Source: an uncultured Eubacteriales bacterium (GTDB lineage: Bacteria; Bacillota; Clostridia; Oscillospirales; Acutalibacteraceae). From it: a stretch of DNA of 17,143 bases. The position numbers were made by a program, and so were the translations under genes. The stretch's first letter is position 1; every line of letters begins with the position of its first letter. The stretch lies in NCBI GenBank assembly GCA_934700635.1, contig CAKUXU010000010.1, positions 1-17,143 on the forward strand, read 5' to 3'. Positions 7,320-13,349 of the stretch are shown here, piece by piece. The notes beneath the pieces were generated by a model. The model saw nothing but the letters and a program-made list of their open reading frames with translations, ran no database searches and was not told where the DNA came from.

Positions 7320-7466
7320 CTCTATAAGACTTACTTTTTACCTTTCTGTAATGTAAATTGGAGTTTTGCTTATGAAATATAGTAGTAACTTTTAATTATT
7401 CATATAATCATGAATTTTTCAAATAGGTATATTCACTAAATTAATTACAATTTTTACTTCGTCTGA

Positions 7467-7497
7467 ATATTATCACTTATAAGGGCAAAATTGTCAA
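7467..7497 (-). promoter_or_regulatory. Promoter of the ptsH operon
   Basis: TTGACA (7497-7492), a 19-base spacer and an extended -10, TGATAATAT (TG at 7475-7474, TAATAT at 7472-7467). The spacer is long but the TG extension compensates. The start would lie near 7460, leaving about 200 bases of leader. I see no CcpA cre site and no convincing antiterminator/terminator pair in that leader. Confidence 0.65.
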
Positions 7498-7524
7498 TAT
7501 TAAAAAATATTAGTGATATTAATC

Positions 7525-7555
7525 TGTACATTTTTTGAATGATTTGTGGTATAAT
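7525..7555 (+). promoter_or_regulatory. Promoter of pckG
   Basis: Extended -10 TGGTATAAT (TG at 7547-7548, TATAAT at 7550-7555). A -35-like TGTACA (7525-7530) is 19 bases away, so the extended -10 probably matters most. The leader to pckG is about 110 bases and T-rich, with no recognised riboswitch. This promoter is back to back with the pts promoter, with only 27 bases between the two -35 regions. Confidence 0.65.
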
Positions 7556-7671
7556 TTCAATGCAGTAACAAATTAAATTGCTTTGAGGTAGTGTTAATCT
7601 AAAATATATAGTTTTTTTCGTTTTTTATGATAGTACTTACTGAAAAAGAAAACCAATAAGGAGAAATACAG

Positions 7672-9456
7672 ATGAAACAACTCACAGATAATAAGTACAT
7701 ATTAACATGGATACAATATATTGAAAGTATAGTAACCCCGGAAAATATTGTTTGGATAGATGGCTCAGAGGAGCAACTTGAAGAGCTTAGGAGACAAGCG
7801 TGTGAATCTGGAGAAATTATAAAACTCAATGAAGAAAAACATCCAGGATGCTATTTGCATCGCAGTGCACAAAATGATGTCGCAAGAGCTGAAAAAAAGA
7901 CATTTATTTGTACTAAAACTCAGCTAGAAGCAGGACCAACAAACAATTGGATGAGACCAGATCTTGCGTATAAAAAGCTTTATAAAATAGCAAAAAATAG
8001 TTATAAAAATAAAACTATGTATGGAATACCATATTCAATGGGACTTTTAAATTCTGCTTTTTGTAAACTTGGAGTCGAGCTTACCGACTCAATATATACG
8101 GTTTTAAATATGGCAATTATGACAAGGGTAGGAGTAGAAGCACTAAACAAAATAGGTCAAGGAGATAATTGGGTCAGAGGACTTCATTGTTCTTGCAATA
8201 TTGATGAAGACAAACGATATGTTTGCCATTTTCCACAGGACAAAACTATAATTTCAGTTAATTCAGGTTATGGTGGAAACGTTTTACTCGGTAAAAAATG
8301 TTTTGCTTTAAGAATTGCTTCCGAAATGGCCAGGAAAGAAAATTGGCTTGCCGAGCATATGCTTATTTTGGGTATTGAAAAACCAAATGGAGAAGTTAAA
8401 TATGTGTGTGCGGCATTTCCGTCTGCTTGCGGAAAAACTAATCTTGCAATGCTTATACCTCCTGAAATTTATACCAAAGCAGGATACAAAATATGGTGTG
8501 TAGGTGATGATATAGCATGGCTTAGAATAGGTGAAGACGGAAGATTATGGGCTATGAATCCTGAAAATGGTTTTTTTGGTGTTGCACCCGGCACAAGTGC
8601 AAAATCAAATCCAAATGCTCTTGCTTCTACATCTAAAAATACCATATTTACTAATGTTGTTCATAATTTAGATGACAACACAGTTTGGTGGGAAGGCTTA
8701 AATGATAATCCTCCTGAAAATGCTGTTGATTGGAAAGGAAATCCTTGGAATGGAAAAAAATCTTCTGAAAAAGGAGCTCATCCAAACAGTAGATTTACCG
8801 CTCCTGCAAGTAATTGTCCTTATCTTAGCCCTGAATTTTATAATCCTATGGGAGTTCCTATTTCTGCTATAATTTTTGGCGGCAGAAGAGCAAATACTAT
8901 ACCGTTGGTTTATGAAACAAAAAATTGGAATCATGGTGTGTTTACAGGCTCGACTATATCTTCGGAAACAACTGCTGCAATAACAGGTCAAGTCGGAGTA
9001 CTTAGAAATGACCCAATGGCAATGATATCTTTTTGTGGGTATAATATGGGATGGTATTTTGATCATTGGCTTAAAATGGGAAAACTCTTAGGAGAAAATG
9101 CTCCTAAAATTTTTGCTGTAAACTGGTTTAGAAAAGACAAAGACGGAAGCATAATTTGGCCGGGATACGGTGAAAATATCAGAATTTTAGAATGGATTTT
9201 AAAACGTTGTGAAGGAAGAATCGGAGCCATAGAAAGTCCTATAGGGTATTTACCGCGATCTACAGATATAAGAGTTACTCAAACCGATGTTTCTTTAAAT
9301 GATATAAAAAAGCTGCTTCATATTAGTAAACCTGAGTGGAGAAAAGAAGTAAGCAGAATAAGAAAGTTTTATAAAATGTTCGGAGATGAGCTTCCGGAAG
9401 AACTACTTAAAGAACTTGATGAACTTGAAAATGATTTGAAGCTGGAACAAGATTAA
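7672..9456 (+). CDS. pckG: Phosphoenolpyruvate carboxykinase (GTP)
   Basis: Interconverts oxaloacetate + GTP and PEP + CO2 + GDP in the cytoplasm. The 594-residue length and motifs place it in the GTP-dependent family, not the ATP family common in Bacillota: kinase/P-loop motif FPSACGKTN (249-257) with the hyper-reactive Cys253, metal and nucleotide motif GDDIAW (278-283), GYGGN, and NWFRKDKDGSIIWPGYGEN late in the protein. The ATG has AAGGAG 9 bases upstream. It stands alone, with its own promoter and a strong terminator. Its neighbour is the divergent pts operon, which consumes PEP. In gut and rumen clostridia this enzyme often runs toward oxaloacetate to form succinate; the direction here cannot be read from sequence. 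Confidence 0.96.
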   Translation: MKQLTDNKYILTWIQYIESIVTPENIVWIDGSEEQLEELRRQACESGEIIKLNEEKHPGCYLHRSAQNDVARAEKKTFICTKTQLEAGPTNNWMRPDLAYKKLYKIAKNSYKNKTMYGIPYSMGLLNSAFCKLGVELTDSIYTVLNMAIMTRVGVEALNKIGQGDNWVRGLHCSCNIDEDKRYVCHFPQDKTIISVNSGYGGNVLLGKKCFALRIASEMARKENWLAEHMLILGIEKPNGEVKYVCAAFPSACGKTNLAMLIPPEIYTKAGYKIWCVGDDIAWLRIGEDGRLWAMNPENGFFGVAPGTSAKSNPNALASTSKNTIFTNVVHNLDDNTVWWEGLNDNPPENAVDWKGNPWNGKKSSEKGAHPNSRFTAPASNCPYLSPEFYNPMGVPISAIIFGGRRANTIPLVYETKNWNHGVFTGSTISSETTAAITGQVGVLRNDPMAMISFCGYNMGWYFDHWLKMGKLLGENAPKIFAVNWFRKDKDGSIIWPGYGENIRILEWILKRCEGRIGAIESPIGYLPRSTDIRVTQTDVSLNDIKKLLHISKPEWRKEVSRIRKFYKMFGDELPEELLKELDELENDLKLEQD

Positions 9457-9471
9457 AAATAATTTAGATTG

Positions 9472-9514
9472 AAGCAGAGAGCATATGAATATGTTTACTC
9501 TGCTTTATTTTTTA
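9472..9514 (+). terminator. Intrinsic terminator after pckG
   Basis: AAGCAGAG (9472-9479) pairs with CTCTGCTT (9498-9505), with an inner CATAT/ATATG stem, followed by TATTTTTTAT. It starts 15 bases after the pckG stop. Confidence 0.9.
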
Positions 9515-9603
9515 TAAATATTGATTACATATAATTATTTTTTTAATCATATAAATATCTAAGCCTACTTGTTAGGAAATATAAATTTTTATGGGGTGGC
9601 ATA

Positions 9604-9849
9604 ATGCAAAAAAATTCCAATAATTTAAATCCTGAAATGATTAAAGAGGTAGAGAAGAAAACAGGTATGAGTGCTGAGGAATTAAAAAAAGCTGTCGATA
9701 GCGGTAATATATCCGGTATAGTTAAAAATTTTGATAAAAATACAGCCAACAAACTCGAAAAAGTTCTTTCCGACAAAGAATCCGCTATGAAATTGTTGTC
9801 TACTCCAAAAGCTCAAGCACTAATTAAAAAATTTTTCGGGGGTAAATAA
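9604..9849 (+). CDS. Small helical protein of unknown function, first of three
   Basis: An 81-residue soluble protein with no signal peptide or membrane span. It is charged and probably all helical: GMSAEELKKAVDSGNISGI, then a repeat-like second half with KVLSDKESAMKLLSTPKAQALIKKFF. The ending resembles small hypothetical proteins I recall from clostridial genomes, but I know of no function. GGGGTGG lies 6 bases before the ATG. It is followed after 3 bases by the next gene, so the two are surely co-transcribed. No confident promoter was found upstream, although TATAAT and CATATAA occur at 9530-9554. The cluster lies just before spoIIID, which suggests but does not prove a sporulation link. 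Confidence 0.85.
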   Translation: MQKNSNNLNPEMIKEVEKKTGMSAEELKKAVDSGNISGIVKNFDKNTANKLEKVLSDKESAMKLLSTPKAQALIKKFFGGK

Positions 9850-9852
9850 AAT

Positions 9853-10227
9853 ATGGAAGACCTAACAGAGAAAATCACCGAGATGCTAAGTGATCCGGAA
9901 ACTATGAATACATTAAAAAGTATTTCCGGTTTGTTAGGTTCTTCCAATAATGAAAAAAATTACGACACCGACGAAAAAAATGAGAATCCAGAACAAACCG
10001 ATAAAGAGGAAAATTCAGGATTCTCTTTTTCACCGGAAATGATGCAAATGGTTTTAAAAGTTATTCCTATTTTGTCTTCTATAAACAAAGATGACAAGTA
10101 TACAAAGTTTTTGGAAGCTTTAAGACCTCTTTTATCAGAAGAAAAAAGGAAGAAGCTTGACAGCTCTTCTCAAATTTTAAAAATTGTGCGTATATTGCCA
10201 CTTTTAAAAAATCAAGGAATTTTATGA
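9853..10227 (+). CDS. Hypothetical protein with acidic linker, second of three
   Basis: A 124-residue soluble protein. The N-terminal helix (1-30) has LTEKITEMLSDPETMNTLKSISGLLG. A polar, acidic linker follows (about 31-55, many E, N and D). The C-terminal half (about 58-124) is amphipathic and leucine-rich, with FLEALRPLLSEEKRKKLDSS and RILPLLKNQGIL. The pattern SDPETM..L near the start echoes the SDKES..KLL stretch of the preceding gene, so the two may be distantly related or pair with each other. A GGGGG tract lies about 10 bases upstream of the ATG, inside the end of the preceding gene. I recognise no function. Confidence 0.85.
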   Translation: MEDLTEKITEMLSDPETMNTLKSISGLLGSSNNEKNYDTDEKNENPEQTDKEENSGFSFSPEMMQMVLKVIPILSSINKDDKYTKFLEALRPLLSEEKRKKLDSSSQILKIVRILPLLKNQGIL

Positions 10228-10265
10228 GGTGAGTAATAATTAATAATCATAGACTGCCGGAAAAG

Positions 10266-10550
10266 ATGAAAAAAATGCAAGAATCTGCTATTAAGCAGGC
10301 CAAAGATTTTCAAGCTAAATCTAAAATCGGCGGTTGCGATTCAATAGCTGATGTTAACTTAAAATCAAATACTGACCGTCAAAAAGATGAGAGTTTTAAA
10401 TTTAATCAAAAAAAAAGTAAAAAGAATGATTTACTTGATTTCATAACTAAAGATCCCGAAAAAGTACTTATTATTCTTCTAATATTACTTTTAATGGACA
10501 ATAAAGAAAATTTTTTTCTTTTGCTTGCTTTGTTATATATTTTGACTTAA
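10266..10550 (+). CDS. Small protein with hydrophobic C-terminus, third of three
   Basis: Read from the ATG, 94 residues: a basic, Lys- and Gln-rich soluble part (1-60), the sequence LDFITKDPEKV, then two short hydrophobic stretches (VLIILLILLLM and FFLLLALLYIL, about 68-94) split by DNKEN. This looks like a C-terminal membrane hairpin or tail anchor. The start is uncertain. AGGTGA at 10227-10232 is 6 bases before an in-frame ATT at 10239, which would add nine codons including NNHRLPEK. The ATG at 10266 has only a weak GGAAAAG. The gene follows the previous one closely and is likely in the same operon. Function unknown; the membrane tail could anchor the two soluble partners. Confidence 0.75.
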   Translation: MKKMQESAIKQAKDFQAKSKIGGCDSIADVNLKSNTDRQKDESFKFNQKKSKKNDLLDFITKDPEKVLIILLILLLMDNKENFFLLLALLYILT

Positions 10551-10569
10551 AAATATTATGCTTTATTTA

Positions 10570-10598
10570 TCATATTCTTCTGGATTTTTACATATTTA
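10570..10598 (+). promoter_or_regulatory. Sigma-E-like sporulation promoter of spoIIID
   Basis: TCATATT (10570-10576), exactly 14 bases, then CATATTTA (10591-10598). This fits the sigma-E consensus (KMATATT, 14-15 bases, CATACAMT) well. In Bacillus subtilis spoIIID is transcribed by sigma-E in the mother cell, so the match is expected biologically. Confidence 0.65.
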
Positions 10599-10632
10599 TT
10601 TTCTATAAATCAAAAATCCGGGAGGAATTTTT

Positions 10633-10893
10633 TTGAATGAAATTCTTGAAATGAGAGCTATAAAGTTAGGAGAATATATATCAAGAGAAAAAGCTACAGT
10701 TAGAAAAGCAGCAAAATGTTTTGGTATTTCAAAATCGACAGTCCATAAAGATGTTTCTCAAAGGCTTCAAAATATAAATTCATCACTGTATGAAGAAGTT
10801 AAAAAAGTTTTGGAAATAAATAAAGCACAGCGTCATATTCGAGGAGGATTTGCAACTAAAAATAAATATGCATTAAAAAACAGCACCCGTTAA
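10633..10893 (+). CDS. spoIIID: Sporulation transcription factor SpoIIID
   Basis: DNA-binding regulator of the mother-cell programme during endospore formation. The 86-residue product has the family length and pattern: ILEMRAIKLGEYISREKATVR, the helix-turn-helix AAKCFGISKSTVHKDVSQRL (about 33-52), and the basic C-terminal RHIRGGFATKNKY, which in B. subtilis SpoIIID is a second DNA-contacting region. The start is TTG at 10633, with GGGAGG 7 bases upstream; an ATG two bases later is out of frame. A sigma-E-like promoter lies just before, and the terminator overlaps the last codons. This gene is the main evidence that the organism forms spores. Confidence 0.96.
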   Translation: MNEILEMRAIKLGEYISREKATVRKAAKCFGISKSTVHKDVSQRLQNINSSLYEEVKKVLEINKAQRHIRGGFATKNKYALKNSTR

Positions 10894-10914
10894 AAACGGA
10901 TGCTATTTAGTTTT
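10875..10914. terminator. Bidirectional terminator between spoIIID and the peptide gene
   Basis: AGCACCCGTT (10882-10891) pairs with AACGGATGCT (10895-10904) with one mismatch and a 3-base loop. A T-rich tract follows on the plus strand (ATTTAGTTTT), and six A precede it at 10875-10880, so it also works for the minus-strand gene ending at 10963. Its left arm overlaps the end of spoIIID. Confidence 0.8.
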
Positions 10915-10962
10915 AATAATTTTATTTAAATCTTTAGATTATTTAAATAATATATTTTAAAG

Positions 10963-11229
10963 TTAGGGGTTTGTAATTTTTTTTATGCAATTACTGACTT
11001 TTTTTACATTTTTTTCTCTGACAAAATCAGTATAATTTGAATATTTATAATCAGATGGTTTTTTATGCAGATTATTATACACATCTTTTCCGAATTTTAC
11101 AGCTTTGTACATTCCGTATGATAATACTGCTCCTATTACAACTCCTACAGCTGTTTTCAAGATGCTTGTCCCGCTGCCGGAAACATTTTCAAGTTCATCA
11201 TTTTTAAGTATTTTCAACTTACCATTCAT
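10963..11229 (-). CDS. Putative double-glycine-leader peptide (bacteriocin-like or signal peptide)
   Basis: An 88-residue basic peptide. The N-terminus, LKILKNDELENVSGS, fits the leader used by peptidase-containing ABC exporters: counting Ser19 as -1, Leu8 is -12, Glu12 -8, Leu13 -7, Val16 -4 and Gly18 -2. The Gly-Ser ending is a known variant of Gly-Gly. The mature part would be 69 residues: a hydrophobic segment (about 22-47) with a GVVIG (GxxxG) motif, then a polar basic tail with one Cys (81). The start is ATG 11229, with AGAGGTG 7 bases upstream; a longer frame lacks a ribosome site. It is divergent from two ABC exporter genes and has a perfect consensus promoter. The leader reading is by pattern only, and the adjacent ABC proteins lack a C39 peptidase, so a plain small membrane protein remains possible. 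Confidence 0.6.
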   Translation of the reverse strand: MNGKLKILKNDELENVSGSGTSILKTAVGVVIGAVLSYGMYKAVKFGKDVYNNLHKKPSDYKYSNYTDFVREKNVKKVSNCIKKITNP

Positions 11230-11266
11230 TAAATTACACCTCTTAATAAACTTACTTATATGCTGA

Positions 11267-11295
11267 ATTATAATATAAAATAGATTTTTTGTCAA
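11267..11295 (-). promoter_or_regulatory. Consensus promoter of the peptide gene
   Basis: TTGACA (11295-11290), 17 bases, TATAAT (11272-11267): an exact sigma-A consensus, the best in the window. Transcription would start about 30 bases before the peptide gene. Confidence 0.85.
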
Positions 11296-11484
11296 TAATA
11301 TTTTTATATTCCTTTAATTTTTTATATTGAAATTATATTTGCGCTTCTTTAAAAATCGTTTTGATACGAGAATAATCATTGAATTTATTATTTTTCAAAT
11401 TTTATAAACTGTTTTTGTTATTAATTTGATAAATTTATTTTTAGTAATTATGTTATATAGTAATATCTGTAAAAACTGCTTATC

Positions 11485-11513
11485 TTGATTTAAAAAGGAC
11501 TTTATTTTATTAT
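11485..11513 (+). promoter_or_regulatory. Possible promoter of the ABC exporter genes
   Basis: TTGATT (11485-11490), 17 bases, TATTAT (11508-11513), about 40 bases before the first ABC gene. The rest of 11296-11484 is AT-rich with no gene; I see no strong operator-like repeat in it. Confidence 0.5.
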
Positions 11514-11555
11514 TTATCTATATTTTATCGATTTAAATGTGAAAGGATGAAAATT

Positions 11556-13349
11556 TTGGATTTAAAGTGTTTGAGTACATATTATGTGTATTTAAAGCGG
11601 AATATTAAAAGAATTTTAGCTATGATTTCTCTAGTAGGGCTAAGTCAAGTTTGCTACTTAATCTTACCTATGCTTATGTCTGATATTATCGACATCGGTA
11701 TTAAAAAAAACGGTTTTAAAGATGAAACCCAAGCTTTTTATATGTCAGCTGAGGAAATAATAAAAAATCAAACTGTCTACATTCTTAAAATTGGCTTTTT
11801 AATGCTTTTTATTACCCTTGTTTCTGTTTTGTTTAGTGTATTTATAAATAGAATTATGGTTAAAATTTCTTCTGATATACTTTTTAAAATGAGAGAAGAT
11901 ATATTTAAAAAAATAATGAGTTTACCATATTCAAAAATCAGTAATTTTCCTGCTTCTTCTTTAATAACACGTTTAACAGCTGATGTTGAGAATGTGCAAT
12001 ATTTTTTAATTACTTTAACACAGCTTATCGTTCCGCCAATAATGCTTGTAGGTGGGGTTATTATGTCGCTTAAGATTTACCCTTCGCTTACTTGGATTAT
12101 AGTTCTGGGGGGAATAATTTCTGGATTAATTGCTTTTGCTTGTTTGAAGATAATCATTTCAAAAACTATTGAAATGCAAACTTTGGAAGATAATTTTAAT
12201 TTGACTGTTAAAGAACAATTAGATGGAATCGAAGTTATAAGGGGATTTGGAAATAAAGAATTTGAAAAAAGAAGATTTGATTGTTCAAATCGCAAATTTG
12301 CAAGTATATCTTTTTTTGTAAATAAAGTAATGTCAATTATGTCTCCTGTTTTATCGGTTTGGGCAAATTTTTTAGCTGTTGTCATACTTTGGATCTGTTC
12401 ATTGAAAGTTAGCAGAGGCGAAATTATAGTCGGACAAGTCGTTGCTATTTCTCAATATTCTTTAATGATTATAGGTGCCTTTGTAGCGGTTTCTCTTATT
12501 CTTTCTTCTATTCCAAAATCTATGGTTTCAATAAAAAGAATATTGGAAATTTTAGAATGTGAAAAAGAGGACGAAAGTTTACTTAAATCGCTTCAAGATG
12601 ATTTTAAAGATAAAATTGAAGTAAAAAATCTTTATTTCAAATATCCTAATAATTCAAATTATGCACTTAGAAATATAAATCTCAAAGTTGAATATGGTAA
12701 AATAATCGGAATTACGGGTAGTGTAGGTTCGGGCAAATCAACTTTACTTAAAATTATTTTAGGTTTTTATTCTCCTTCTAAAGGATCTGTATTTTTCGGA
12801 AATCAAAATTTAAATGAAATAAAAAAACAAAGTATACTCAAAAATATAAGTTATGTTTCTCAAAAAGATTCTTTGTTTTCCGGAAGTTTAAAATCAAATT
12901 TAACCGTTGGATTTCAAAATGCGTCAGATGAAAAAATAAAAGAAGTTTTAAAAGTTTTAAATTTAGAAGACTTTTCTTTGGACAAAAATTTAAATTCAAA
13001 TATCCTTCATTCCGGAAAAAATGTTTCCGGTGGGCAAAAACAGCGTCTTACCCTTGCAAGATCGCTTTTAAAAGATGCAAACATTTATATATTTGACGAC
13101 ACTTTTTCTAATCTTGATTTAAAAACCGAAGCATTAATAAGATCAAGAATTTTGGAAATTCTTAGAGGCAAAACTGTTTTTATTGTTTCCCAAAGAATAG
13201 GTACAATAAAAAATGCTGACGAAATAGTAGTCTTGAATAATGGCGAATTGATAGCTGTTGGAAGTCATGAAAATTTATCTGAATCATGTGACGTCTACAA
13301 AAATATGATAGAAGTTCAAGCGGGTGGTGATTTTGACATTGCGAAATGA
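11556..13349 (+). CDS. ABC exporter subunit with degenerate ATP site (half-transporter A)
   Basis: About 597 residues: a six-span membrane domain (1-310) fused to an ATPase domain (about 345-585). Motifs: Walker A GSVGSGKST (near 388-396), Q-loop YVSQKDSLF, signature VSGGQKQR, Walker B IYIFDD. The catalytic Glu is replaced by Asp515 and the H-loop His by Gln546 (VSQRIGTI), as in the inactive-site subunit of heterodimeric exporters such as TM287/288 and BmrCD. There is no N-terminal C39 peptidase domain. The start is TTG 11556, with AAAGGATG 6-8 bases upstream; an ATG at 11547 directly abuts that site and is less likely. It overlaps the next gene, its partner. Substrate unknown: drug, lipid or peptide. 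Confidence 0.9.
   Translation: MDLKCLSTYYVYLKRNIKRILAMISLVGLSQVCYLILPMLMSDIIDIGIKKNGFKDETQAFYMSAEEIIKNQTVYILKIGFLMLFITLVSVLFSVFINRIMVKISSDILFKMREDIFKKIMSLPYSKISNFPASSLITRLTADVENVQYFLITLTQLIVPPIMLVGGVIMSLKIYPSLTWIIVLGGIISGLIAFACLKIIISKTIEMQTLEDNFNLTVKEQLDGIEVIRGFGNKEFEKRRFDCSNRKFASISFFVNKVMSIMSPVLSVWANFLAVVILWICSLKVSRGEIIVGQVVAISQYSLMIIGAFVAVSLILSSIPKSMVSIKRILEILECEKEDESLLKSLQDDFKDKIEVKNLYFKYPNNSNYALRNINLKVEYGKIIGITGSVGSGKSTLLKIILGFYSPSKGSVFFGNQNLNEIKKQSILKNISYVSQKDSLFSGSLKSNLTVGFQNASDEKIKEVLKVLNLEDFSLDKNLNSNILHSGKNVSGGQKQRLTLARSLLKDANIYIFDDTFSNLDLKTEALIRSRILEILRGKTVFIVSQRIGTIKNADEIVVLNNGELIAVGSHENLSESCDVYKNMIEVQAGGDFDIAK

Noticed and set aside
7350..7400. A RAT-like antiterminator element (GTTACT ... 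AGCAAAACT) in the ptsH leader
   Set aside because: The spacing and pairing do not match known LicT/GlcT targets and no terminator hairpin with a T-run follows.
7261..7671. CcpA cre site between ptsH and pckG
   Set aside because: No match to the TGWAARCGNTWNCA pattern was seen by eye in this interval.
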